Of a stretch of DNA of 64,000 nt, positions 17,171 to 28,600 are shown piece by piece. Each line of letters begins with the position of its first letter. Within the stretch, counting starts at the first letter, position 1. The position numbers and the translations under genes were made by a program. The DNA is from Demequina sp. NBRC 110053 (GTDB lineage Bacteria; Actinomycetota; Actinomycetes; Actinomycetales; Demequinaceae). The stretch spans positions 479,406 through 543,405 of the forward strand of contig NZ_BBRJ01000003.1 in NCBI RefSeq assembly GCF_002090095.1, read 5' to 3'. Under the pieces are notes generated by a model that worked only from the letters and a program-made list of their open reading frames with translations, ran no database searches and was not told the DNA's origin.

Positions 17171-18775
17171 CTAGCGCCCCAGGTACTTGCCCAGGTCCTG
17201 CTGCAGCTGCGAAGGATCGAAGTCCTCCTGCTGCTGCTGTCCCAGCCCGAAGGCGCTGCCAGCGGGCGCCTGGGGGCCGGTCGCGGCGCGGTTCCTCGCG
17301 GCCGCCTCCTGCTGGGCGCGCTTGGCGGGGTTGCCCGACTTGCCCTTGACCTTGCGCTGAGGCGCCTGCTTGCCCTTGGACTTCTTGCCGCCAGGCATGC
17401 CGCCCCACGCTCCCGGGGCGCCGCCGCCCTGGCCGGGCAGCTGCGGCATGCCGCCTCCCTTGGACATCGCGCGCATCATCTTCTGCGCGTCCTCGAACCG
17501 CTTGACCAGCGAGTTGACGTCGGACACCTGCGTGCCCGAGCCGGCAGCGATGCGCGAGCGGCGCGAGCCGTTGAGGATCTTGGGGTTGTCGCGCTCGGAC
17601 GGGGTCATCGACTGGACGATGGCCTCGATGCGGGTCAGCTCGCGCTCGTCGAAGTTCTCGATCTGCTCACGCATCTGGCCCATGCCGGGCAGCATGCCGA
17701 GCATCTTCTTCATGGAGCCCATGTTCTTGAGCTGCTGCATCTGGACCAGGAAGTCCGCGAGGGTGAAGTCCTCGCCCTTGGAGACCTTGTCCGCCATGCG
17801 GGCGGCCTCGGCCTGGTCGAAGGACTTCTCGGCCTTCTCGATGAGGGTGAGGATGTCGCCCATGTCGAGGATGCGGCTGGCCATGCGATCCGGGTGGAAC
17901 ACCTCGAAGTCGTCGAGCTTCTCGCCCGTGGACGCGAACAGGATGGGCCGGCCCGTGACCTCGCGCACGGAAAGGGCGGCGCCGCCGCGGGTGTCGCCGT
18001 CGAGCTTGGTGAGCACCACGCCCGTGACGTCGACGCCCTGCTGGAAGGCCTGCGCGGTGGCGACCGCGTCCTGGCCGATCATCGCGTCGATGACGAACAG
18101 GATCTCGTCGGGCTCCACGGCCTTGCGGATGTCCGCGGCCTGCCTCATCAGCTCCTGGTCGACGCCCAGACGGCCGGCGGTGTCGACGATCACCACGGAG
18201 TGCTGGCGCTGCTCGGCCTCCTTGACGCCCTTCTTGGCCACCTTGACCGGGTTGCCCTTGACCCGCTCGCCGTCGCGGGTGATGCCCGGCTCCGGCGCGA
18301 ACACGGGCACGCCTGCGCGCTCGCCGACCACCTGCAGCTGGTTCACGGCGTTCGGGCGCTGGAGGTCGGCTGCGACCAGCAGCGGGGTGTGGCCCTGGCC
18401 CTTGAGGTGGTGCGCGAGCTTGCCTGCCAGGGTGGTCTTGCCCGCTCCCTGAAGACCGGCGAGCATGATGACGGTGGGGCCGGTCTTCGCGTGGCGCAGC
18501 TGGCGCGCCTCGCCGCCGAGGATCGACACGAGCTCCTCGTTGACGATCTTGACGACCTGCTGGCCGGGGTTGAGGGCGCCGGAGACCTCGGCGCCGAGAG
18601 CGCGCTCGCGGATGTTGCCGGTGAAGGTCTTGACGACGGGCACGGCGACGTCGGCGTCGAGCAGGGCGCGGCGGATCTCGCGGATGGTGCCGTCGATGTC
18701 CGCCTCGCTCAGGCGGCCCTTGCCGCGCAGGCCCTTGAACGTGGCTGTCAGGCGGTCGGAGAGGTTGGCGAACAC
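17171..18775 (-). CDS. ffh: Signal recognition particle protein Ffh
   Basis: 534 residues. Ffh binds 4.5S RNA and signal sequences and docks on FtsY. The N domain is followed by the GTPase G domain with GLQGAGKTT, DTAGRLGVD and LTKLDGDTRGG, and then the Met-rich M domain (MQQLKNMGSMKKMLGMLPGMGQM, SMTPSERDNPKILNGSRRSRIAAGSG). The C-terminus has a Gly/Pro/Lys/Gln-rich extension of about 90 residues, common in Actinobacteria. It is on the same strand as ftsY but separated by the nitrogen operon. Confidence 0.97.
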   Translation of the reverse strand: MFANLSDRLTATFKGLRGKGRLSEADIDGTIREIRRALLDADVAVPVVKTFTGNIRERALGAEVSGALNPGQQVVKIVNEELVSILGGEARQLRHAKTGPTVIMLAGLQGAGKTTLAGKLAHHLKGQGHTPLLVAADLQRPNAVNQLQVVGERAGVPVFAPEPGITRDGERVKGNPVKVAKKGVKEAEQRQHSVVIVDTAGRLGVDQELMRQAADIRKAVEPDEILFVIDAMIGQDAVATAQAFQQGVDVTGVVLTKLDGDTRGGAALSVREVTGRPILFASTGEKLDDFEVFHPDRMASRILDMGDILTLIEKAEKSFDQAEAARMADKVSKGEDFTLADFLVQMQQLKNMGSMKKMLGMLPGMGQMREQIENFDERELTRIEAIVQSMTPSERDNPKILNGSRRSRIAAGSGTQVSDVNSLVKRFEDAQKMMRAMSKGGGMPQLPGQGGGAPGAWGGMPGGKKSKGKQAPQRKVKGKSGNPAKRAQQEAAARNRAATGPQAPAGSAFGLGQQQQEDFDPSQLQQDLGKYLGR

Positions 18776-18879
18776 AGGTGTCCCTTCGGGTGAAGCTTGG
18801 CCTCTAGCCTACCGGCGGTCCTCGGGCGGCTCTCGCGCGCTCCCCATCCGCCTCAGTTCACCCGCGTCTCGCAGAGTGC

Positions 18880-18939
18880 GCGAGTTGGGCCCAACTCGCT
18901 CGTCTCAGCGCTTGAGTGCACGAGTTGGGCCCCATTCGC
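18880..18939. repeat. Pair of GAGTTGGGCCC palindromes at 40-base spacing
   Basis: GCGAGTTGGGCCCAACTCGC at 18880-18899 is a perfect 20-base palindrome. A second copy at 18920-18939 differs at three positions and is no longer fully symmetrical. Both are preceded by AGTGC or AGTGCG. They lie between glnD (stop at 18992) and ffh (start at 18775), both on the minus strand, so the first or second could act as a transcript-end hairpin or a protein-binding site. Confidence 0.85.
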
Positions 18940-18991
18940 TCACCTGGGGCGGACGGGTGGCGAGCGCCGATGCGCTGGCCGGGTCCAGTGC

Positions 18992-20764
18992 TCAGCGAGG
19001 CGGGAGCTCTGGCAGGGCATTCGCCATGAGGGTGTCGATGAGGCTCGCCCTCCACGTGGTCCATGCCTTGGGGCCGGCGGCGCGGGCGTCCGCCTCGGTG
19101 AGTGCTCGCAGCGTCTCGAGCAGGTCGCGCCGTCCGTCGACCGCTTCGATCAGGCGCGCGACGGTCGCCGGGTCGGAGGGGTCCTCCTTGGTGGCGAGCG
19201 CGGCGAGCGTCAGGTGCTCGCGCACGAGCAGCGTCACGTCCGCGACGGCCTGCTCCGCCAGTCCCAGGCGCGCGCCGATGCGCGGGATCAGGGCCGCACC
19301 GTCGATCGAGTGGTCCGTCGCTCCAGGGCGCTTGCCGATGTCGTGCAGCCACGCGGTCATGAGCAGCAGGTCGCCGTCGGGCACGTGGCGGCGCAGCTTG
19401 CCGGCGAGCACCACGGCCTCCAGCATGTGCCGGTCCACGGTGAACCGATGCACGGGGCTGCGCTGGGGCCGGTTGCGCACCCCCTCCCACTCGGGAACCC
19501 ACCGCACGGCCATGCCGTGCAGGTCGACGGCCTCCCACACGTAGACCAGGTGCTGGCTGCCCCGCAGCAGCTCGCGCAGGTGAGCGAGCGCGGCGGCGGG
19601 CCACGGATCGGGCAGCTCGGGCGCGCGCTGCATCGCGAGCAGCAGCTCGGGCGTGAACGTCAGCCCGGTGCTCGCCGCGGTGGCGGCCGCCCGCAGCGGC
19701 AGCAGCGCGTCGCCGTCGGGGTCGGCGTCGCTCGCGAGCGCGAGCTCGCCGTCCACGTCGATGAGGCCGTCAGCGACGTCGATGTGCCGGGGTGCCGCGC
19801 GCAGGCGCCTGGCCTTCCACGCGCGCGAGCCGATGCCGGCGCGCTCGAGCGACCGGCGCGCGCCGCGCTCGGTGGTGGCGAGCGCGTATGCGACGGTGCG
19901 TCCCGCCTCCGCGAGCGAGGCGAGCAGGTCATCCGCCTCGTCGAAGCCGAGCACGTGCGCGACCTCGTCGGCGACGTGCCGGCCCAGGACGTTGGTGGAG
20001 CGTCCCGCCACCAGGTGCAGCGCGTCGCGCACGTCCTTGAGATGATCGCCCGCCGCGTCGACGGCGCCGTGCGGTCGGTCGGTCAGCCAGGTCGCCGAGA
20101 GGGCGGACAGGCTCATGTGGTCGCGCAGCCCTCCCCTGGCCTCCTTGAGGTTGGGCTCGATGAGGTAGGCGAGCTCGCCATGGCGCTCGGCGCGGGCGCG
20201 GGACGCGGCGAGCAGCTCCGGCAGCCGCTTGCGGGCCGCGCCGCGCCAGTCGTGATAGATCGCGGCGCGCGCCTGCTGGATGAGCTGCGCGTCGCCCGCC
20301 ACGGGATGCAGGTCGAGCAGGCCAGCAGCGGCGGCGAGGTCCTTCGAGGCGACCTGGCGGCACTCCGAGATGGAGCGCATCGAGTAGTCCAGCTCGAGGC
20401 CTGCGTCCCATATCGGATACCACAGCCGCTGCGCGAGGTCCGCGACCTGCTGGGTCGTGTGGGTGCGGCCGTCGTGGATCAGCACCAGGTCGAGGTCGGA
20501 GGCGGGACCGGCGTCGCCACGCCCCAGCGACCCGACGGCGCCGAGCGCGACGCCTTCCGCGAGAGGATCGGACGCCCGCCAGTGCTCGCGCAGCCGGTCG
20601 AGCATGAGGTCGGAGATCTGCTTGCGCCGCTGCGCACCCGGCACATCGTCGGCGGTGAGTCGGGCCGCCAGCTCCGCCCGCTCGCGCTTGAGGTCCCGCA
20701 CCCCGGGGGGATGCGGGACCTCAGCGCGGGGGCCGTCAGGGGCAGTGCCCGTCGGGCCCTCCAT
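18992..20764 (-). CDS. glnD: [Protein-PII] nucleotidylyltransferase GlnD, lacking ACT domains
   Basis: 590 residues. GlnD modifies and demodifies PII; in Actinobacteria the modification is adenylylation of Tyr51. The nucleotidyltransferase core is [24 protein letters not shown]. The middle GlnE-like region includes [15 protein letters not shown]. The HD domain includes [17 protein letters not shown] and [21 protein letters not shown]. After the HD domain the protein ends; the two C-terminal ACT domains that sense glutamine in E. coli GlnD (890 residues) are absent, and the gene stop is clean. It is third in amt-glnB-glnD, 16 bases after glnB. Confidence 0.92.
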   Translation of the reverse strand: MEGPTGTAPDGPRAEVPHPPGVRDLKRERAELAARLTADDVPGAQRRKQISDLMLDRLREHWRASDPLAEGVALGAVGSLGRGDAGPASDLDLVLIHDGRTHTTQQVADLAQRLWYPIWDAGLELDYSMRSISECRQVASKDLAAAAGLLDLHPVAGDAQLIQQARAAIYHDWRGAARKRLPELLAASRARAERHGELAYLIEPNLKEARGGLRDHMSLSALSATWLTDRPHGAVDAAGDHLKDVRDALHLVAGRSTNVLGRHVADEVAHVLGFDEADDLLASLAEAGRTVAYALATTERGARRSLERAGIGSRAWKARRLRAAPRHIDVADGLIDVDGELALASDADPDGDALLPLRAAATAASTGLTFTPELLLAMQRAPELPDPWPAAALAHLRELLRGSQHLVYVWEAVDLHGMAVRWVPEWEGVRNRPQRSPVHRFTVDRHMLEAVVLAGKLRRHVPDGDLLLMTAWLHDIGKRPGATDHSIDGAALIPRIGARLGLAEQAVADVTLLVREHLTLAALATKEDPSDPATVARLIEAVDGRRDLLETLRALTEADARAAGPKAWTTWRASLIDTLMANALPELPPR

Positions 20765-20780
20765 TGATGTGCGGTGTCCC

Positions 20781-22369
<1,589 letters not shown>

Positions 22370-22434
22370 TCTGCTTCTCCTTGATTGGTTCCCTCGCCCC
22401 CTCGGCGAGTCACCAGTCACCCTCCCGCAGGTAT

Positions 22435-22472
22435 GTTGCCCCTGAGATGCCCCCGTGTTTCGGGACGGTTAC
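22435..22472 (-). promoter_or_regulatory. GlnR box array upstream of amt-glnB-glnD
   Basis: On the minus strand a perfect GlnR-type site, GTAAC-n6-GAAAC, occupies 22457-22472. It is followed in the same 11-base phase by degenerate half sites GCATC (22446-22450) and GCAAC (22435-22439), each again after six bases. This repeats the known GlnR consensus gTnAC-n6-GaAAC-n6-gTnAC-n6-GaAAC of actinobacterial amtB promoters. GlnR would activate the operon in nitrogen limitation. Confidence 0.82.
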
Positions 22473-22532
22473 AAGGAGCGCGCCCGAGTAAAAGGTGTGT
22501 TGCGAGGCGCATCGACGGCGCGCTCGCTCACG

Positions 22533-23636
22533 TCAGGAGCCCAGCAGCCCGTCGACGAACTGCTCGGCGTCGAACGGCGCGAGGTCATCGGCGCCCTCCC
22601 CGAGCCCGATCAGCTTGACCGGCACGCCCAGCTCGCGCTGCACGGCGACCACGATGCCGCCCTTGGCGGTGCCGTCCATCTTGGTGAGGACGATGCCGGT
22701 CACGTTCGCGACCTCGGCGAACACCCGCGCCTGCGTCAGGCCGTTCTGCCCGGTCGTCGCGTCGAGCACGAGCAGCACCTCGACAGGCGGCGTCACCTTG
22801 GACACGACCCGCACGATCTTGCCCAGCTCGTCCATGAGGCCGGCCTTGTTCTGCAGGCGGCCGGCCGTGTCGACGAGCAGCACGTCAGCACCGCCCTCGC
22901 GCGCGCGGTCGGCAGCCTCGAAGGCGACCGAGGCGGGATCCGCGCCCTCGCGCTCGGAGCGCACCACGGGCACGCCCACGCGCGCGCCCCAGGTCTCGAG
23001 CTGGTCGGCGGCGGCCGCGCGGAACGTGTCGGCGGCGGCGAGCACGACCGAGCGGTCCTCGGCCACGAGGACGCGGGCGATCTTGCCGACGGTCGTGGTC
23101 TTGCCCACGCCGTTGACGCCCACCACGATGATCGGCTCATGTGCGGCCTGCCCGGCGGGGCCGAGCGCGAGCGCGCGATCCAGCGAGGGGTCGACGATCT
23201 CGATCAGCACCTCGCGCAGCACGGCACGGGGATCGGCATCGGGGTTCGCGCGCAGGCGCGCCTTGAGGGCCGCGAGGATGTCGTCCGTCGCGGACGCGCC
23301 CACGTCGGCGAGCAGCAGCGTCTCCTCGAGCTCGTCCCAGTCGTCGTCGCTCAGCGTGCCCTTGGACAGCAGGGCGAGCAGGCTCGCACCGAGGCCCCCG
23401 CCCAGCCGGCCCCGCAGGCGCGACAGCCGCGACTCGGGCGCCTCGGGGGCTGTCGTCGTCTCGGGCGCCGTCGCCGGCTCGGTCGTGGGGGCCGATGCGC
23501 GGGCTGGCTCGTCGACGCGCGCGGACGGGCCGCGACGCCGGGCGGCGAGAGCGGCGCCCGCACCGCCGACGACGGCGATGGCGGCGACGATGACGACGAC
23601 GAGGTCGGCTGAGCCGGGGATCCAGGAGACGTCCAT
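22533..23636 (-). CDS. ftsY: Signal recognition particle receptor FtsY
   Basis: 367 residues from the ATG at 23634-23636. FtsY receives SRP-ribosome complexes at the membrane. It has an unusual-for-E. coli but actinobacteria-typical N-terminal membrane segment (about residues 10-30), an Ala/Pro/Thr/Glu-rich linker to about 75, and the N and G domains: VGVNGVGKTTTVGK, AADTFRAAAADQLETW, LLVDTAGRLQNK, LTKMDGTAKGG. The linker carries one exact copy of the dispersed repeat (23491-23500). It is followed downstream by the nitrogen operon and preceded by a small membrane-protein gene. Confidence 0.96.
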   Translation of the reverse strand: MDVSWIPGSADLVVVIVAAIAVVGGAGAALAARRRGPSARVDEPARASAPTTEPATAPETTTAPEAPESRLSRLRGRLGGGLGASLLALLSKGTLSDDDWDELEETLLLADVGASATDDILAALKARLRANPDADPRAVLREVLIEIVDPSLDRALALGPAGQAAHEPIIVVGVNGVGKTTTVGKIARVLVAEDRSVVLAAADTFRAAAADQLETWGARVGVPVVRSEREGADPASVAFEAADRAREGGADVLLVDTAGRLQNKAGLMDELGKIVRVVSKVTPPVEVLLVLDATTGQNGLTQARVFAEVANVTGIVLTKMDGTAKGGIVVAVQRELGVPVKLIGLGEGADDLAPFDAEQFVDGLLGS

Positions 23637-23852
23637 GTCATCCAGTCTGTCAGGTGGGGCGGCATGGCTGCGCGCAGTGCGGCCCCCGACGCGCGACGGG
23701 TCGGGTCGCGCCGCTGCGTGCAGCGTCGCGCCTGACACCCGCCGCACGGTCGGGGCGGCGCGTGGCGCTCGACCGGCCGCATCGCGGCGGAGCGACGTGC
23801 GAGGGAGCGCTCGGGCTGGGGCGAGCCGCGACGACCAGTGGGGCGGGTGGCG

Positions 23853-24221
23853 CTAGCGGGTGATGAGACCCAGCTCTCCCGTGCGTGGCGCGCTCGCGGC
23901 GTCCTCGCGCTGGGCGCGCAACGCGGCGGCGCGCTCGTTCGCGGCGTCGATGGCGTGGACCGTCGCGTCCGCCGCCCAGACCCCCGCGCGCGTTCCGGGC
24001 GCGGGACGGTCGGGCACTGAGGCCACCGCCTCGACCAGCGCCCAGTCGGACTCGGCGCGCGGAACGGGAGCGAGGATCTCCTCCGCGTTGGTGCGGGGGC
24101 GGACGCCGAGGACCAGGCGCGCGAGGTGCCTGCCGCGCCCCTCCGCGAGCGCCGCGACGCCCATGACCACGACGGCGAGCACGACGGTGACGACCAGGAT
24201 GCCGGACACGGACGAGAACAC
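23853..24221 (-). CDS. Small single-span membrane protein, function unknown
   Basis: 122 residues from a GTG at 24219-24221 that has a strong GGGAGGAG ribosome site. One N-terminal membrane helix (about residues 6-27) is followed by a basic stretch and a soluble tail of about 85 residues rich in Ala, Arg and Glu (ATVHAIDAANERAAALRAQREDAA), probably helical. No family recognised. It precedes ftsY by 216 bases on the same strand and diverges from the large membrane-anchored protein at 24371. Confidence 0.65.
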   Translation of the reverse strand: MFSSVSGILVVTVVLAVVVMGVAALAEGRGRHLARLVLGVRPRTNAEEILAPVPRAESDWALVEAVASVPDRPAPGTRAGVWAADATVHAIDAANERAAALRAQREDAASAPRTGELGLITR

Positions 24222-24370
24222 GGGGCTCCTCCCAAGAACGAGACAATACGGACAGAGTCTGACCCGCTGCCGGACTCAGATTCAACTCAGACAGCCGCGA
24301 GCACGGACCCTCGACACCGACCTGCGCCAGCCTCAGCCGAGGGGCCGCGATCAGCGGCTACCCTCCCACC

Positions 24371-25639
24371 ATGGACAACGCGCGGCGCGGCCCGGGACGG
24401 GGAGTCTGGTGGGCCGTGGGGGCGGTCGCCGCAGCGGCTGCGGTGGCGCTCGTGTGGCTCGTCGCGCGCCCCTTCGAGGGGGATGTCGCGGCGAGTCCGA
24501 CCGTCACGCCCGTGGCGGATGGCGCCTGCGCCGGCACCGACGCTCAGTCTATCCAACTCGACACCCAGGTGGTGCAGCCGGAGGCGCGCACGTGCTTCGA
24601 GCTGGCGCAGCGCATGCGGGTGACCGTGGGCGCCGCCGCCCTCGAGCCCGACCTCGAGATCTCGCTCATGGTGCTCGACGCCGAGGCCACGGAGCTTGCG
24701 AGCGCCCGCAGCGAACCCGAGTGGGACCCTGCCGTCACCCTCACGCTCGACCCTGGTGCGTACGTGGTCGAGGTCGACGGCCCCGCGGAGGAAAGCGATG
24801 CCTTCCTCGTCTACACCGCGACCTTCGCGCCGGGAGACGCGGGCGGGCCGGGGGTTGCCGCGACCGACCCCGGCGCCATCCCGGGCGCCGACCAGTGCGG
24901 CTCGCAGATCCCGGAGGTGGCCGACGACGCGCCGGTCGCCTTCGAGGCCGACGACGCGGAGGACGCTGAGCCGGCCGCGCGCTACGCGTGCCTCACGGTC
25001 GATGAGCCGGTGCTCGCGACCATCGGCGTCGACAGCGGACGCTCCGGTGCCGAGGAGGGAGCGGACCTCCAGCTCGGCGTCTACCGCGACGGCGACGCAC
25101 CGGTGTTGGTCGCGAGCGGCGACGACGCCTTCGGCACCGATCCCGAGGTGTCCGTCGACCTCGAACCCGGCACGTACGTCATCGAGATCACGGCCTGGTT
25201 CCTCGATCAGCCCACCGGCGCCTTCGAGCTCTACGTCGACACCGATGGCGACCTGTTCCGCCAGGGAGAGGTCTCCACGCTGCATGCGCAGGTCAGCGCC
25301 GCGGACTGCGAGGACGCGCCGGCCATCGCGCCCGGCGAGGCGGTGACGGCGGAGGGTCCCGTGCCGTACCTGTGCCTGACGGCTCCGGGGTCAGGGCGGC
25401 TCGCGATCGAGGCGGCCACGCTCACCGATCAGGACCTCGTGCTCGAGGTGATCGGCTTCGAGCAGGACGGGTCGCCGTACCGGCTGGCCTGGGCCGACGA
25501 GAACCCGCAGGTGGACTCCCTCGTGAACGTCGACCCCCGCATCGACAGGGTGCTCCCTGCGGGCACATGGCTGGTCGCCGTCACCACCTACTACGGAGAT
25601 GGAGGGGCCGACTACGACGTGCGCGTCAGCGCACCCTGA
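24371..25639 (+). CDS. Membrane-anchored protein with three pre-peptidase-like (PPC-like) repeats
   Basis: 422 residues. An N-terminal signal-anchor (about 11-33) is followed by three similar beta-rich units (about 50-155, 175-295, 310-420). Each begins with a Cys, has a second Cys 20-35 residues later (GACAGTD..RTCFEL; DQCGSQ..RYACLTV; ADCEDA..PYLCLTA), and ends with a hallmark such as TLDPGAYVVEVDG, DLEPGTYVIEITAW or VLPAGTWLVAVTTYYG. This matches the bacterial pre-peptidase C-terminal (PPC) fold. No peptidase domain is attached, so a binding or scaffolding role outside the cell is inferred. The ATG has no ribosome site but lies six bases after TACCCT, so the mRNA may be leaderless. Confidence 0.78.
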   Translation: MDNARRGPGRGVWWAVGAVAAAAAVALVWLVARPFEGDVAASPTVTPVADGACAGTDAQSIQLDTQVVQPEARTCFELAQRMRVTVGAAALEPDLEISLMVLDAEATELASARSEPEWDPAVTLTLDPGAYVVEVDGPAEESDAFLVYTATFAPGDAGGPGVAATDPGAIPGADQCGSQIPEVADDAPVAFEADDAEDAEPAARYACLTVDEPVLATIGVDSGRSGAEEGADLQLGVYRDGDAPVLVASGDDAFGTDPEVSVDLEPGTYVIEITAWFLDQPTGAFELYVDTDGDLFRQGEVSTLHAQVSAADCEDAPAIAPGEAVTAEGPVPYLCLTAPGSGRLAIEAATLTDQDLVLEVIGFEQDGSPYRLAWADENPQVDSLVNVDPRIDRVLPAGTWLVAVTTYYGDGGADYDVRVSAP

Positions 25640-25658
25640 CAGGCGGGCGAGCACGACC

Positions 25659-28600
25659 TCAGGCCGCGCCCTCCTCCTTGAGGCGCTGGCTGATGACCGT
25701 CGTCACGCCGTCGCCGCGCATCGTCACCCCGTAGAGCGCATCGGCGATCTCCATGGTCCGCTTCTGGTGCGTGATGACGATGAGCTGGCTGTCCTCCTGG
25801 AGCTCCGTGAAGATCTCGAGCAGGCGACCCAGGTTCGCGTCGTCGAGCGCGGCCTCGACCTCGTCCATGACGTAGAAGGGGCTCGGGCGGGCCTTGAAGA
25901 TCGCGACCAGGAGGGCGACCGCCGTGAGCGAGCGCTCGCCGCCGCTCAGCAGCGACAGCCGCTTGACCTTCTTGCCAGCGGGGCGCGCCTCGACCTCGAT
26001 GCCCGTCTCGAGCATGTTGCTCGGATCCGTGAGCACGAGCTTGCCCTCGCCGCCGGGGAACAGCCGCGGGAAGATGCGGTCGAACTCACGCTTGGTGTCC
26101 TCGAAGGCCTCGACGAAGATCTTCTCGACCCGCTCGTCGATCTCGCGCACGATCTCGAGCAGGTCCTCACGCGACCTCTTGATGTCGGTCAGCTGGGTCT
26201 GCAGGAAGGTGTGGCGCTCCTCGAGAGCGGCGAACTCCTCGAGCGCGAGCGGGTTGACCTGGCCCAGCTGGCGCATCTCGCGCTCGGCGGTGCGCAGGCG
26301 CTTCTCCTGGCGCTCGCGCGCGTACGGCTCGGTGGGCTGCTCGCCCGTCTCGGGGTCGGGCTCCTCGGCCGTGAGCGGGACGGGCAGGTGCGGACCGTAC
26401 TCGTCGACCAGCTGCGCCGGGTCCATCGACAGCTCGTCGACAGTGCGCTGCTCGAGCTGCTCGAGGCGCACCTGCTGCTGCGCGCGCGCCACCTCGTCCC
26501 GGTGTGCGTCGTCGGTGAGGCGGCGCTGCTCGTCAGCGTGCTGCTCGACCTCCTGGCGCACTCCGGACAGCTCGGAGGTGCGCTCGGATCGCGCCTCCTC
26601 TGCTGCGGCGCGGGCATCGTCGGCCTTGGCGACGGAGACGTCGATCGCGGCGAGCGCATCCGCCGCGCCGGCGATGACCTCGCGCGCGGCCTGGGCCTGG
26701 CGCTCGCGACGCCTCGCGGCCTCCTCGGCGCGCGCGCGAGCGTCGCGCTCGGCGACCACCGCCCGCTCGAGGGACTCGGCGCGGGCGGCCAGCGCCCGTG
26801 CCCGCTCCTCCGCGGTGCGCAGCGCGAGCCGCGCCTCCGTCTCGCGGGCGCGAGAGGCCCGCGCCTCGGCCTCGTCATCGTCGCGGCGGGCCTGGGCGTC
26901 CTTCGTGTCCGACTCGGTCTGCTCGGGCTCGGCCTGCGCCGCCGCGAGCCGCTCGGCGAGGCTCGCGAGCTCGTCCGACTGCTCGGCCATGCGCTCCTGC
27001 GCGGCCGCGATCTGCGTCTCGATGCGCTCGCCGTCGGCCTTCGCGGCCCGGGCCGAGGCGCCGAGGTGCCCTAGCTGCTCCGCCACGGCGGACATGCGCG
27101 CGTCCGACTCGTTGAGCCGCTCGAGCGTGGTCTCGAATCGCGTGCGCGCGGCGGCGGCGCGCTCCTCGGCGGCGCGGATCTCGAACGTCGTGGACTCGAC
27201 GGCGGCGGTCGCCGCATCGCGCTTGGCCTTGGCCTCGTCGTGCGCGGCCTGCATGTGAAGCACGCTGGGCGCGTCGCCCGCGCCACCTGACGCGCTCTGC
27301 CCGCTGAGCAGGTCGCCGCGGCGGGTCACGGCCACGACTTCGCGGTGCGCGTTCACCAGCGCGCGCGCCGCGGCGAGGTCGTCGACCACGGCGACGCCAG
27401 ACAGCGAGGCACGGACCGTGTCGACGATGCCGGCGGGACCGGACACGAGGTCAGAGGCCCAGGCCGCTCCTGCAGGAAGGTCGAGGGACGGGTTGACGAC
27501 GCTCGCCCCTGGGTCGGCCACGACGAACCGCGCCCGGCCGGCGTCCTCGTCTCGCAGCCAGCGGATCGCGTCGACCGCATCCTCGACCGAGTCGACCGCG
27601 AGCGCGTCGGCGAGCGCTCCGAGCGCGGCCGCGATCGCGTCCTCCGCGTCAGCGCTGACCTCGATGAGCGCGGCGACCGTGCCTCTGACGTTCCTCGAGC
27701 CGGCGGCGAGCAGCGCGCCGGCGCCGTCCTTGCGGGCGAGCGACATGTCCAGCGCCTCGACCTTGGCGGCCCACGTGTCCCGTTCGCGCATGGCGTCGTT
27801 GAGGGCGGCCTTCAGGGTCTCGAGCGCGGCCTTCGCCTCGTCCCACTCCTCGGTCGCGGCCTCATGGGCGTCGTCGAGGTCCTCCTCGCCCTCCTCGACC
27901 GTCGCGACCTGCGTCTCGAGGTGCCGGAACTCGGCCGTCGCCTCGTGCGCGCGCCTCTCCGCGTCGGCCAAGGCCTCGCGCAGGCGACCGATCTCCGCCT
28001 CGGCGGCCTCGACGCGCGAGCGCCTCGCGGCAACGTCGCCCGCCAGCCGCGCGACGCCCTCCCGGCGGTCTGCCACCGAGCGCAGCAGATTCGCGAGGTG
28101 CCTCTCCGACTCCTGGGCGACCTCCTCCGCCTCGCGCCTGGCCTCCTCGGCGGACTCGAGCGCCGTGGCCGCCTGCGCGACCTCCGCGTCGAGCTCGGCC
28201 TTGGCGTCGCGCGCCCGCTCGAGCTGCTCGTCGAGGTCCACCAGATCGGTGGGCGGCGCCTCGTCGGCGACGCCGCCGAGCATCCGCAGCCGCTCCTCGG
28301 CCAGCCCGGAGAGGTTGCGCAGCCGCTCCCTGATCGCGCTCAGCCGGTAGTACGTGTCGTTGGCCTTGGTGAGGGCCGGGGTGGCCTCGGCCGATGCGCG
28401 CTCGAGGTCGGCGAGGCGCGCACGGGCTTCGGCGAGCGCCTTCTCCACCTCCGCCTTGCGCTGGTTGAGCGCCGTCTCGTCCGCCTGCTCCTGGGCGAGC
28501 TGCGCCTGCAGCTGGGCCAGATCGTCGGCGAGCAGACGCGCACGGGCGTCGCGCAGGTCGATCTGGATGCGCTGGGCGGCGCGCGCCACCTCGGCCTGCT

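Noticed and set aside
18880..18939. Palindrome as a parS site
   Set aside because: The parS consensus (TGTTTCACGTGAAACA) does not match; no other evidence for ParB binding.
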